In this document: piece after piece, positions 1 through 7,554 of the stretch
Position numbering within the stretch: position 1 is the stretch's first letter
How the letters are laid out: the number at the start of each line of letters is the position of its first letter
NCBI GenBank assembly: GCA_945876185.1
Contig: CAMCMZ010000036.1
Coordinates: 1 to 37,545, forward strand
Length of the DNA stretch: 37,545 bases
Direction: 5' to 3'
Source of the DNA: Candidatus Kuenenia stuttgartensis
GTDB lineage: Bacteria > Planctomycetota > UBA11346
Notes under the pieces: model-generated
What the model was told of the DNA's origin: nothing
Database searches by the model: none
What the model saw: only the letters and a program-made list of their open reading frames with translations
Translations under genes and position numbers: made by a program

Positions 1-630
1 TACTCGCCCAGGAGCAAAATACCCTGCGCCACCCACAGCGCTGATGGCCATGTCCAACCACTCGTTGCTTCAACCCGCGGCGTAACGCCACTCACCGCGC
101 TGGATGGGGCACGTTCACGCCGCGGCTTGAAGCAACGCTATGCATTTGCTCGGTTGGTCCCCAAGATCACCGCTCCTGGCGATGCGAAAACCAAGCTGGG
201 CGAATTCACGGTGCAGTTCGACTTCGAACCTGGCAAGAAGCCGACCGCCGAGGAACTGGAGGAAAAGCGCAAGGATTACCAACAGCGCCTGACCACCGAC
301 GATCCCCAGAAGCGGAAGTGGGAGATTCTTGATTCCGGCGATGTGGAAGGCGGCATAGCCTTCGCCCTGCGGTGCAAAGATCCCAGCAAGACGCAATCCA
401 ACTATCTCATGTTCTGGGCCATGTCCTGGCCCACTGCCGAACGGGCGATGACCTTCCAGATCCATTGCACCTACCAGGACCATCCGGGCATCGACCTGGC
501 GAAGATCCGTGGTGATATCGGCCGATTGCTTGCCAGCGTGCGCACCGGCGACCATTCGCCGTACGCCGCTTTCGCCGCCAAGGCCACCAGCGACGCCTGG
601 GTCGACAAGGCGGCGGCGAGCGGAAAGTGA
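1..630 (+). CDS. Hypothetical protein, 5' end uncertain or outside window
   Basis: The reading frame is open from the first base of the window to the TGA at 628-630, so the gene probably begins to the left. The only start-like codon near the protein-like part is a TTG at 127, giving 167 aa, and it lacks a convincing ribosome site. From about base 135 the product looks like real protein: soluble, rich in charged residues, with a Lys/Glu-rich helix (about residues 36-58 from the TTG). Codons end mostly in G or C. Upstream of base 127 the translation is poor in hydrophobic residues and overlaps a 20-bp inverted repeat (64-136), so the N-terminus may be disrupted rather than simply cut by the window edge. 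No family was recognised. It lies about 100 bp upstream of the kinase gene on the same strand. Confidence 0.55.
   Translation, partial: YSPRSKIPCATHSADGHVQPLVASTRGVTPLTALDGARSRRGLKQRYAFARLVPKITAPGDAKTKLGEFTVQFDFEPGKKPTAEELEEKRKDYQQRLTTDDPQKRKWEILDSGDVEGGIAFALRCKDPSKTQSNYLMFWAMSWPTAERAMTFQIHCTYQDHPGIDLAKIRGDIGRLLASVRTGDHSPYAAFAAKATSDAWVDKAAASGK
64..136. repeat. 20-bp inverted repeat with 33-bp spacer
   Basis: Bases 64-83 and 117-136 are reverse complements with one mismatch. The stem extends inward through AACG (84-87) and CGTT (112-115) if C116 is bulged. It overlaps the likely N-terminal region of the first reading frame. It could be the end of a mobile element or a structural repeat. No transposase was seen beside it. 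Confidence 0.6.
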
Positions 631-738
631 CTCCGCCGACTGGCCTGCATCGCTTGACCTGACCCGCGAACCTCGCGTTGACTCGGCTGCGTTCCGGCGC
701 TATCCAACGTTTGTCAGCCGACCGCGCGGAGCGCCACT

Positions 739-1803
739 ATGCAGGAAATCAGCTTCCTCACCAACTACCAGATCCTGCGCAAGATCGCGTCGGGCGGGAT
801 GGGGTCGGTCTACCTCGCCGAGCAGTTGGGCGCCGACGGCTTCCGCAAGATCGTGGCGATTAAGACGATCAAGCGCGAATACCTGAAGAACAAGGAAAAC
901 GTCGACCTGTTCGTCGGCGAAGCCAAGCTCGTCGCCGACTTGATCCATGAGAACGTGCTCCAGGTCTACCAGCTCGGCCAGACCAAGGGCGTCTACTACA
1001 TCGTGATGGAATACGCCCACGGCAAAAACTTCGCCGACCTGATCCGCGCCCACAAGGAACTGCACAAGGTCACCAACGTCGACATCGGCGCCTTCATCGT
1101 CTCGCGCGTCTGCCGGGCTCTGCATTACGCGCACGAAGCGCACGACATGTCGGGCCGGCCGCTCAACATCGTGCACCGCGACGTGACCCCGTCGAACGTC
1201 ATCATCACCTACGGCGGGGTGGTGAAGCTGACCGACTTCGGCATCGCCAAGGCCGTGATCATGAGTACCCCGGACGAGGCCGAAGTGATCATGGGCAAGC
1301 TGCCCTACATGTCGCCCGAGCAGGCCAAGTTCCAGGGCACCACGCGCCAGAGCGACATCTTCAGCCTCGGCCTGGTGATGTACGAACTGCTGACCAACAC
1401 CGTGGTCTACAACGTCAACGACATCGACGACCTGGTCGACAAGATGGACAACTACTCGATCAAGGCGCCCCGCCGGCTGAACCCGCACATCCCGGAAAAG
1501 CTGGAAAAGATCATGCTCCGCGCGCTGGAGGTCAACCCGGCCAACCGCTACCAGACCGCGCGCGAGTTCAACCAGGACCTCGAACACTACATGTACGACG
1601 GCGGCTACGGCCCGACCAACGAGAAGCTGACCCGCTACCTGGCCCGGCTGTTCCCGGAAGAGAGTCAGATGCCGATCACAAACGTCAGCGGTTCCGGCTT
1701 CAGCCCGCAGTCCCCCGGCAATCCCCCCGCCGAACCGGGTTCGTCGTCGCTGCCCCAATCCGGCCCCCCGCCGGTCCCACCGGCCGCCCCCGCCCCGGCC
1801 TGA
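739..1803 (+). CDS. Hanks-type serine/threonine protein kinase
   Basis: This 354-aa cytoplasmic protein has a protein kinase domain over residues 10-280. Visible motifs are the Gly-rich loop GGMGSVY (19-25), catalytic Lys42 in VAIK, alphaC Glu61, the catalytic loop HRDVTPSN with Asp148 and Asn153, the DFG at 166-168, and MSPEQ of the P+1 loop. The loop carries Thr where most kinases have Lys (HRDLKPxN). HRDVSP/HRDVTP variants occur in other bacterial kinases, so activity is still likely. The last 45 residues are Pro/Ser-rich and probably disordered. There is no transmembrane helix or extracellular sensor, unlike many PknB relatives. The start ATG at 739 lies just before the kinase fold. The substrate is unknown, and no phosphatase gene is adjacent. 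Confidence 0.93.
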   Translation: MQEISFLTNYQILRKIASGGMGSVYLAEQLGADGFRKIVAIKTIKREYLKNKENVDLFVGEAKLVADLIHENVLQVYQLGQTKGVYYIVMEYAHGKNFADLIRAHKELHKVTNVDIGAFIVSRVCRALHYAHEAHDMSGRPLNIVHRDVTPSNVIITYGGVVKLTDFGIAKAVIMSTPDEAEVIMGKLPYMSPEQAKFQGTTRQSDIFSLGLVMYELLTNTVVYNVNDIDDLVDKMDNYSIKAPRRLNPHIPEKLEKIMLRALEVNPANRYQTAREFNQDLEHYMYDGGYGPTNEKLTRYLARLFPEESQMPITNVSGSGFSPQSPGNPPAEPGSSSLPQSGPPPVPPAAPAPA

Positions 1804-1860
1804 GGTCTTGCCGCCTGCGGCGGACCGCTACGTTTGCGCCGCAGCCAAACGAACGGTTCT

Positions 1861-1937
1861 GCGCTCGTAGCTCAGCTGGATAGAGCGTCGCCCTCCGAAG
1901 GCGAAGGTCTGTGGTTCGAATCCACACGAGCGCGCCA
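1861..1937 (+). tRNA. tRNA-Arg (anticodon CCG)
   Basis: A complete 77-nt cloverleaf is visible. The acceptor GCGCTCG (1861-1867) pairs with CGAGCGC (1927-1933). The D stem is GCTC/GAGC, the anticodon stem TCGCC/GGCGA with loop CTCCGAA (1893-1899), and the T stem TGTGG/CCACA with loop TTCGAAT. The anticodon CCG at 1895-1897 decodes CGG arginine codons. The 3' CCA (1935-1937) is encoded. Confidence 0.97.
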
Positions 1938-1940
1938 CAT

Positions 1941-1968
1941 AAACCCCAGGTGAAAGCCTGGGGTTTTT
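1941..1968 (+). terminator. Rho-independent terminator after tRNA-Arg
   Basis: A perfect 10-bp stem, AAACCCCAGG (1941-1950) with CCTGGGGTTT (1957-1966), has a 6-nt loop and ends in a T run. It lies 3 bases downstream of the tRNA CCA end. Confidence 0.9.
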
Positions 1969-2096
1969 CGTGCGATTGCGGTTGGCTGCTGGTTTTTATC
2001 CTGCGCGGTCGTGCATCCCGGCATTGCCATTCACTCCGAACCGACATGCTCACCCACCAGCAGTTCGCCCGCCCCCAACCCATCCAGGACCTCGCC

Positions 2097-2624
2097 ATGC
2101 GCCACCTCTTCACTCTCACCACGCTCCTCCTGCTGCTCACCGGAAACTTCCTCGCCGCTGGCGAGGCGAACAATCACCCCTACCTCAAAGTGGCGGCGAA
2201 GTCGCTGGTTGGCGCTGATGGGAAACAGATTGACCAGGCCAAGCTGCTCAAGCCCAAGTACGTCCTGATCTACTTCTCTGCCCACTGGTGCCCGCCGTGC
2301 CGGGCGTTTACGCCGAAACTCGTGAATTACTACAATGAAAAGGGCGGCGGAAAGGATTTCGAAATCCTCTTCGTCTCCTCCGATGAGGACAGCACCAAGA
2401 TGGGTGCCTACATGAAAGAGACCTCCATGCCCTGGGCCGGCTTGCGCTTCGGTTCGAGCAAGACGGCAGACATCCAGAAGAAGTACGGCGGCAAGGGCAT
2501 CCCCTGCCTGACCGTGCTGGACGACAAGGACGAGGCCGTCTTGCGCAGCTACGTCGATGGCCAGTACGTCGGCCCGCAGCATGTGCTGGCTGAGTTCTCA
2601 AAGCTGATCAAGGACGCGAAGTAG
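2097..2624 (+). CDS. Exported thioredoxin-like (nucleoredoxin/tryparedoxin-type) protein
   Basis: This 175-aa protein starts with a signal peptide (residues 1-21, hydrophobic run LTTLLLLLTGNFLAAG) followed by a thioredoxin fold of the nucleoredoxin/tryparedoxin branch. The active site is W64-C-P-P-C68-R, and the segment FVSSDEDSTKMGAYMKETSMPW is of the family type (quoted in two parts: FVSSDED and MKETSMPW). A cis-Pro region (GKGIPCLTVLD) is present. It likely acts as a dithiol oxidoreductase in the periplasm. The frame is open further upstream, into the tRNA. ATG 2097 is preferred because it begins the signal peptide and has AGGA upstream at a usual distance; ATG 2046 is in frame but would bury the signal. 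No partner gene such as ccdA or dsbD is adjacent. Confidence 0.88.
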   Translation: MRHLFTLTTLLLLLTGNFLAAGEANNHPYLKVAAKSLVGADGKQIDQAKLLKPKYVLIYFSAHWCPPCRAFTPKLVNYYNEKGGGKDFEILFVSSDEDSTKMGAYMKETSMPWAGLRFGSSKTADIQKKYGGKGIPCLTVLDDKDEAVLRSYVDGQYVGPQHVLAEFSKLIKDAK

Positions 2625-2652
2625 CCGATCCAGCAGGCGGAGACGCCGACGT

Positions 2653-2673
2653 CCGCCGCCACCCTTGCGGCGG
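2653..2673. repeat. GC-rich hairpin between the thioredoxin-like gene and nadC
   Basis: A 7-bp stem CCGCCGC/GCGGCGG has a 7-nt loop and lies in the 74-bp gap. There is no T run, so termination is uncertain. Confidence 0.4.
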
Positions 2674-2698
2674 TGTCCACTGCGCTTCGACTCCGGAC

Positions 2699-3607
2699 AT
2701 GCCCGCGAACGTCTATGACCATCCTGATGTCGCCGCCCTGGTCCGGCTCTGCCTCGACGAGGACCTGCGCCACGCCGGCGACCTGACCTGCCGATCGTTG
2801 GTACCGACCGGATCAGTCCTGCACGGCGAGATCATCGCCAAGCAGGCCGGCACGGTCTGCGGGCTGGAACTGTTCTGCGTGGTCTACGCCATGCTCGCCG
2901 ACGGGACTCCGGCCCAGGGCGTCCTCGTCGAGGGGCTTGCCGCTGACGGCGCGACGGTCACGGCCGGTAGCGTAGTCGGTCGCATCCGGGGCGCGGCGGC
3001 GACGGTGCTCTCCGGTGAGCGCACCGCGCTCAACCTCTGCCAGCGCCTGTCTGGGGTCGCCACCGCCGCGCGCAGGTATGTCGAGGCCGTCGCCGGCACC
3101 CGCGCCAAAGTCTACGACACGCGCAAGACCACCCCGGGGCTGCGGCTCTTGGAAAAACACGCGGTCGCCAGCGGCGGCTGCGCCAACCACCGCATGGGCC
3201 TGTACGACGCGGTGCTGATCAAGAACAACCACATCGCCCTGATGGAAGGCCTTGCCGGCGTCCGCTGCGCCTCGGCCGAGGCCGTGCGTCGCTGCCGCGC
3301 CCAGGTCGGTGCGGCGGTGGTGATCCAGGTCGAGATCAGCGCCCTGGACGAACTGGAGCCGGTGATCGCGGCCGGCGCGGATCTGGTGCTGCTCGACAAC
3401 ATGGTGCCGGAGCAGATCCGCACAGCGGTTGAGATCCGCAATCGAATCAGCGCCCGTGTCGGCCTTGAAGCCTCGGGCGGCATCACCCTCGCCAACGTGC
3501 GCGATTACGCCCTGACCGGGGTCGACCGGATCTCGACCGGAGCGATCACGCATTCGGTGTCGGCATTAGATCTGGCCCTGCATTGCGCGGCCCCGACGAC
3601 CCGGTGA
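2699..3607 (+). CDS. nadC: Nicotinate-nucleotide pyrophosphorylase (carboxylating), quinolinate phosphoribosyltransferase
   Basis: This 302-aa enzyme makes nicotinate mononucleotide from quinolinate and PRPP, releasing CO2 and PPi, in de novo NAD synthesis. Family motifs in order are EDLRHAGDLT near the N-terminus, GERTALNLCQRLSG, YDTRKTTPGLR, GGCANHRMGLYDAVLIKNNH, VEISALDE, LLDNM and EASGGI. These cover the N-terminal sandwich domain and the C-terminal open barrel. Length is normal for the family (about 280-300 aa). The start ATG at 2699 fits the conserved N-terminus. The stop overlaps the start of pabB by 4 bases (GTGA at 3604-3607), suggesting coupled translation. No nadA or nadB is in the window. 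Confidence 0.96.
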   Translation: MPANVYDHPDVAALVRLCLDEDLRHAGDLTCRSLVPTGSVLHGEIIAKQAGTVCGLELFCVVYAMLADGTPAQGVLVEGLAADGATVTAGSVVGRIRGAAATVLSGERTALNLCQRLSGVATAARRYVEAVAGTRAKVYDTRKTTPGLRLLEKHAVASGGCANHRMGLYDAVLIKNNHIALMEGLAGVRCASAEAVRRCRAQVGAAVVIQVEISALDELEPVIAAGADLVLLDNMVPEQIRTAVEIRNRISARVGLEASGGITLANVRDYALTGVDRISTGAITHSVSALDLALHCAAPTTR

Positions 3608-4854
3608 ACGCCGCCTGGCAGGAACAACCCGGACCGCCGATCACCTCTACGGATGCATTGCGGGCGCTTGCGGATGAACCGGACCTGCTCTGCCTGCATG
3701 GTGGCACCCTCGGCCACACCTGGCTCGCTTGGGGTGCACCGCCGCAGCTGATCCGGTCGTACGATGAACTCGGACGTGCGGCTCACCAAACGCCGACCAC
3801 CGAACCCTGGGATCACATGGCCTGGGGGCCGGGCGCTGCCGGCGCAGACGTGATCCAACTCGACTACGAGTTTCCCTCCGTCGCCGGCCGGCGTTGGCCG
3901 CCGGATGCCTGGTGCGCCTGGAGTCCCGCCGGGAATTGCGTCCTGCATGCCCGGGACGAGGCCGGCTTCGCGCGGCTACGCGCGGGCCTGGCGCGTCCCG
4001 CGCGACACCTGGACCCACCTCGGATCGACGGTGCGCTGATCCCGGCCTGGAACGCCGCTGGCCACGCGGAGCGGGTCGAGCGCATCCGCGCTTGGATCGC
4101 CGAAGGGCAGATCTACCAGGCCAACCTGACCCTGCCGTTCCGGGCGCGCCTGCACGACGGGGTCCACCGCGATCTCGCGTTGTTCCTGCGCCTGATTGCC
4201 CACAGTCCGGCCGGCTACGCGGGTTTTTTCCGCCAGGCGGGGCGCACGGTGATGAGTCACAGCCCGGAATGCTTCCTGCGTGCGCATGGCGATTGCGTGA
4301 CGGCGGAGCCGATCAAAGGCACGCGACGGCGCATCGCCGGGCAGGAAACCGAAACGCGAGTGGAACTGCTGGCCGCACCCAAGGATCGCGCCGAACTGGC
4401 GATGATCATCGACCTCGTGCGCAACGATCTCGGCCGGGTTGCGGTGCCGGGTAGCGTGCGGGTCAGTGATCCCGCCGTGGTCGTGGATCTGCCACACCTG
4501 CATCACCTCGCCGGCCGGATCACCGCCCGCTTGGCGCCCGGCCACGGTTGGGCTGATCTGGTGGCAGCGAACCATCCCTGCGGCTCGATCACCGGCGCGC
4601 CGAAGCGCCGGGCGATGGAGCTGATCCACGCGATCGAAAGCGGGCCGCGCGGGGCCTACTGCGGCTGCTTCGGCTGGATCGGTCCGGCCGCGCTGCAACT
4701 GGCCGTGGCCATCAGGTGCCTGGAGCTGAGCGGAGACGCGCTTACCTTCCACGCCGGTGGCGGCATCGTCGCCGATTCGGATGGGGCCGCCGAGTGGGAC
4801 GAGGTCCGCGCCAAGGCCGCCGCCTTGGCCTTTGCCGTCGGAGGTGATCTATGA
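3604..4854 (+). CDS. pabB: Aminodeoxychorismate synthase component I
   Basis: This 416-aa chorismate-utilising enzyme converts chorismate to 4-amino-4-deoxychorismate for p-aminobenzoate and folate synthesis. Visible motifs are GQIYQANLTLPFR, SPECFL, AEPIKGTRRR, LAMIIDLVRNDLGR, HHLAGRI, HPCGSITGAPKRRAMELI and GGGIVADSD. The Lys238 in PIKGT is the ADC-synthase signature; anthranilate synthase has PIAGT. The frame is open from TTG 3583, but GTG 3604 is preferred because it gives a GTGA overlap with nadC. No glutamine amidotransferase (pabA) or lyase (pabC) lies nearby, so those must be elsewhere. The stop TGA overlaps the next ATG (ATGA at 4851). Confidence 0.95.
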   Translation: MNAAWQEQPGPPITSTDALRALADEPDLLCLHGGTLGHTWLAWGAPPQLIRSYDELGRAAHQTPTTEPWDHMAWGPGAAGADVIQLDYEFPSVAGRRWPPDAWCAWSPAGNCVLHARDEAGFARLRAGLARPARHLDPPRIDGALIPAWNAAGHAERVERIRAWIAEGQIYQANLTLPFRARLHDGVHRDLALFLRLIAHSPAGYAGFFRQAGRTVMSHSPECFLRAHGDCVTAEPIKGTRRRIAGQETETRVELLAAPKDRAELAMIIDLVRNDLGRVAVPGSVRVSDPAVVVDLPHLHHLAGRITARLAPGHGWADLVAANHPCGSITGAPKRRAMELIHAIESGPRGAYCGCFGWIGPAALQLAVAIRCLELSGDALTFHAGGGIVADSDGAAEWDEVRAKAAALAFAVGGDL

Positions 4855-5777
4855 ATGGACGTGCACTCCGTCCGGTTGCAGATCTCAGGTATTTCGCCGT
4901 CTTTTCAGCATTGCCGCTGCTGCTGGCGATCGCTGGCTGCGCCACCTCGGATGCTCGTCCACCGTCCGTCATTGTCACTGCGCCGGTCCAGGTCGTCGAC
5001 CCCAAGGCCGAACCGGGCTCGATCGAGGGGTGGCGCTGGGGCAACGGACAGCGGGATCTCGACGAATCGGAACGCCGCGAGGCGCGCAAAATTGACGCGG
5101 TACGCCAGGCGATCGACGATGGCTTCTACGCCGTCGCCCAGGATCGCCTGACCGCGCTGGTCGCCCAGGGCAGCCAGCATCCGCTGATCTTCCACCTCCA
5201 GGCGCAATTGCTGTGGCGACGCGGTGACGCCGAGGGCGCGATCCCGTGGTGCGCGAAGGCCATCGCCGCGAGTTCGCTCTGGATCGAACCGCGTCTGCTG
5301 CAGGCGCGTTGCCACCTGGTGCTCAAGCAGCATGCCCAGGCGGAGAGCATCTTCAGCGACCTCGATCGCATGGCGCCGAAATCGCCGTGGGGACCGTACG
5401 GCATGGGTGCGGTGGCGGCGATGCGCCTCGACACCGTCCGCGCCGCCAAACTCGCCGACGAGGCCCTGGCCCGCGATCCGAAGCACCTCCCGAGCCTGCA
5501 ACTGCGCGCCAGCCTGGCGCGCATGACCAACGAGACCGACCTCGAGCAGACGCTCCTCCTGCGTCTCATCGATGAAGACCCGCTCGCGGTGGAGGCCCAG
5601 ATCCGCCTGGGCGAACTCGCTTTGGCGGCGAACCGCCGTGACGATGCCCGCCGCTATTTTGAGCGCGCCCACGCTATCGACCCCAGGCCGAGCATCGCGG
5701 CGCGCCTCGCCGAACTGGCCCGCGCCGGCGCACCGGCCGCCCCCGACCCGGCTGCGCCCGCGATTCCCGCCCAATAG
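4851..5777 (+). CDS. TPR-repeat lipoprotein
   Basis: This 308-aa protein has a type II signal peptide with lipobox L-A-I-A-G-C, the acylated Cys being residue 30. It should therefore be a membrane-anchored lipoprotein. The rest is alpha-helical with about five tetratricopeptide-like repeats (residues 85-290), recognisable by spaced A/G-A-Y/L patterns such as GDAEGAIPWCAKAI and RRDDARRYFERAHAIDP. The C-terminus is Ala/Pro-rich. It starts by ATGA overlap with pabB, so it is the third gene of a coupled nadC-pabB operon although it has no evident metabolic link. It probably acts as a protein-interaction scaffold in the envelope. Confidence 0.85.
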   Translation: MNGRALRPVADLRYFAVFSALPLLLAIAGCATSDARPPSVIVTAPVQVVDPKAEPGSIEGWRWGNGQRDLDESERREARKIDAVRQAIDDGFYAVAQDRLTALVAQGSQHPLIFHLQAQLLWRRGDAEGAIPWCAKAIAASSLWIEPRLLQARCHLVLKQHAQAESIFSDLDRMAPKSPWGPYGMGAVAAMRLDTVRAAKLADEALARDPKHLPSLQLRASLARMTNETDLEQTLLLRLIDEDPLAVEAQIRLGELALAANRRDDARRYFERAHAIDPRPSIAARLAELARAGAPAAPDPAAPAIPAQ

Positions 5778-5857
5778 CCGTAGCCGCCAACGGCAACCAC
5801 CGGAACCACCGGCAGACTCGCGCTGGACAGCGGCGATGCGGCGGCAACCTCCCGCCC

Positions 5858-6136
5858 ATGATCAAAGCCAACACCTATTTCAACGGCACCGTCCAGAGCC
5901 TCGGCTTCGAGCGCAACGGCCGCCGCCAGACCGTCGGCGTCATCGCGCCCGGCACCTACCACTTCGACACCGGCGGGGCCGAGCGCATGACCGTGGTCTG
6001 CGGCGAACTCCAGATCAAGGTCGCCGGCGGCGAGTGGCGCAACTACCCGCAGGGCACCGCGTTCGAGGTTCCGGCGAAGAGCGGGTTCGACATCGTGGCG
6101 GCGGCGGAAGCCGCCTATTGGTGCGAGTTCCTTTAA
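5858..6136 (+). CDS. ppnP: Pyrimidine/purine nucleoside phosphorylase (DUF1255 cupin)
   Basis: This 92-aa single-domain cupin matches the PpnP (YaiE) family in length and sequence. It has an N-terminal ANTYFNGTVQSLGF, the central VGVIAPGTYHFDTGGAERMTVVCGEL (quoted as VGVIAPGTYHF and AERMTVVCGEL), and a C-terminal VPAKSGFDIVAAAEAAYWC EFL-type ending. The family catalyses phosphorolysis of several nucleosides to free base and ribose-1-phosphate in the cytoplasm. The ATG at 5858 is the natural family start. It is a single gene, 80 bp after the lipoprotein stop on the same strand, followed by GC-rich hairpins. Confidence 0.93.
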   Translation: MIKANTYFNGTVQSLGFERNGRRQTVGVIAPGTYHFDTGGAERMTVVCGELQIKVAGGEWRNYPQGTAFEVPAKSGFDIVAAAEAAYWCEFL

Positions 6137-6138
6137 CC

Positions 6139-6190
6139 TCGGGGCTCCGCCCCGCAGGCCCCGCCAGGGCCTGGGGGCCCTGGACCCGTG
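6139..6190. repeat. GC-rich hairpin block after ppnP
   Basis: Consecutive short stems are visible, such as GGGGC-TCC-GCCCC and a run of paired GGCCC/GGGCC blocks, with no T run. The 277-bp gap between ppnP and the next gene contains no other coding sequence that I can support. It may act as a structured 3' end or a dispersed repeat. Confidence 0.45.
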
Positions 6191-6413
6191 GTTGCCCTGA
6201 GGGGCGTTGTGACCGCGCTCTTGCGTTGATGACGTGTCTTTGCCCGGGATGAACGGAGTTGGCGTGTCCATTCACCAAGAAACTGGGGGCCCGGATAGGG
6301 ACTGACTGGACTAAGGGCGCCGGCCCGACGCTGGCCGGGTGGTGGTCACGCGGCAGTCCTTTGTCCTCGATCGCTGGCAAAACCGATTTTCATCGTCACT
6401 TCCTGAGGTTTCC

Positions 6414-7076
6414 GTGATCCGTGCCGTTCTCTATGACCATGATGGGACGCTGGTGGATTCGATCCCGGCGGTGGTGGCGGCGACCAATGCGGTGCTGGCG
6501 CAGCATGGATTCGCGGTGGCCTCGCGCGAACAGGTCATGCGCGGGATGGTGCTGCCGACGGCGCCGCGCATGGGGCATCACGCGGGTTGCACGGATCCGG
6601 CGCTCATGCACATCATGGCGCAGGATTTCTACCGGATCTTCTTCGCCCGGGCGCCGAACCTCTGCCAGGCGTATCCGGGCGTGGCGGAACTCCTGCAACG
6701 CGGGCGGGCGGCAGGGCTCAAACAGGCGGTGGTGAGCAACAACCAGGGCGCCTGCATCCGCATGATCATGGGCAAGCTGGGACTGGCGGGGTTGGTCGAG
6801 GGCATCTTCGGCGAAGAGGATCTGCCGGCGACCAAGCCGGATCCGCGTGCACCGCTTCATGCGGCTGCGGCACTCGGGATCGTGCCGGCGGAATGCCTGT
6901 TCGTGGGCGACAGCGGTCCCGACGTCCAGGCCGCCCGCGCGGCCGGCATGGAGGCCATCGGCGTCACCTGGGGCATCCACCCGCGCGCCGAATTGGAAGG
7001 TCTTGGCTTCAGCACCCTCGTCGAGGCCGTGCACGAATTGTGGCCAGTCATCGCACGACGAATTGAAACGCGGTGA
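6414..7076 (+). CDS. HAD-superfamily hydrolase (phosphoglycolate phosphatase-like)
   Basis: This 220-aa protein has the four HAD motifs. Motif I is YDHDGTLVDS (nucleophile Asp8, acid/base Asp10), motif II is VVSNNQ, motif III is the Lys of TKPDP, and motif IV is FVGDSGPD. A helical cap of the Gph/PGMB type lies between motifs I and II. It should be a cytoplasmic phosphatase acting on a small phosphorylated metabolite; the substrate cannot be read from sequence. The frame is open from 6339, but GTG 6414 is preferred: GAGG sits 5 bases upstream (6405-6408) and the protein then begins right before motif I. It stands alone between two untranslated gaps. Confidence 0.9.
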   Translation: MIRAVLYDHDGTLVDSIPAVVAATNAVLAQHGFAVASREQVMRGMVLPTAPRMGHHAGCTDPALMHIMAQDFYRIFFARAPNLCQAYPGVAELLQRGRAAGLKQAVVSNNQGACIRMIMGKLGLAGLVEGIFGEEDLPATKPDPRAPLHAAAALGIVPAECLFVGDSGPDVQAARAAGMEAIGVTWGIHPRAELEGLGFSTLVEAVHELWPVIARRIETR

Positions 7077-7216
7077 ACGGTCGGATTGACGCAAGTCTTT
7101 GAGCTGCAATACGCTGCTGATCGCCTTCGAACCTGCTCGGCAACTGTTGCACCCGGCGCGCAGGGTTCAGGCAGAAAATGGTTCAATTGCCCTGATTCAG
7201 CGCCGATACTGTGATC

Positions 7217-7549
7217 ATGGATGATTTGCACCTCATCCTGGCACCCCCGGACATCGGCGATCGCTCGTCGGGCCAGGGCGGCACGTACTCGCGCCAGACC
7301 CCGCGCGGAAGGTCGGCGCTGATCCGCAAGCTGGAAGCAGCACCAGCCGTCACCGAACCGGCGATCGACCCGGTCGCCCCCCTGCTTGAGGCTCTCGACC
7401 GCCTGCGCGCCACCGAAGAGCCACCCAAGGAACCGTCGTCGCGGCGTTTCGTGCGCGGCGTGCAGGCCTACCGCGAAACCAGCAGCTCAGAGCCGACGCC
7501 GGTGCTTGGCGTGCCCGTGCTGGCGCCCGTGGCCAATCCAGCGCCCTGA
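7217..7549 (+). CDS. Small hypothetical protein
   Basis: This 110-aa frame begins at ATG 7217 (an in-frame GTG lies at 7211) and ends 5 bases before the convergent stop of rnr. The product is Pro/Ala/Arg-rich with one likely helix (residues 50-66) and no recognised domain, signal peptide or membrane segment. Codon third positions are mostly G or C, which supports coding. The ribosome site is weak. The family is not recognised and no function is proposed. Confidence 0.5.
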   Translation: MDDLHLILAPPDIGDRSSGQGGTYSRQTPRGRSALIRKLEAAPAVTEPAIDPVAPLLEALDRLRATEEPPKEPSSRRFVRGVQAYRETSSSEPTPVLGVPVLAPVANPAP

Positions 7550-7554
7550 CGCCT

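Noticed and set aside
64..136. Inverted repeat considered as an integron attC site
   Set aside because: The ends read GTTGCTT...AAGCAAC, the opposite of the RYYYAAC...GTTRRRY arrangement, and no integrase was seen.
700..1758. 352-codon minus-strand frame opposite the kinase
   Set aside because: It is an antisense shadow rich in Val, Asp and His. The plus-strand kinase motifs are unambiguous.
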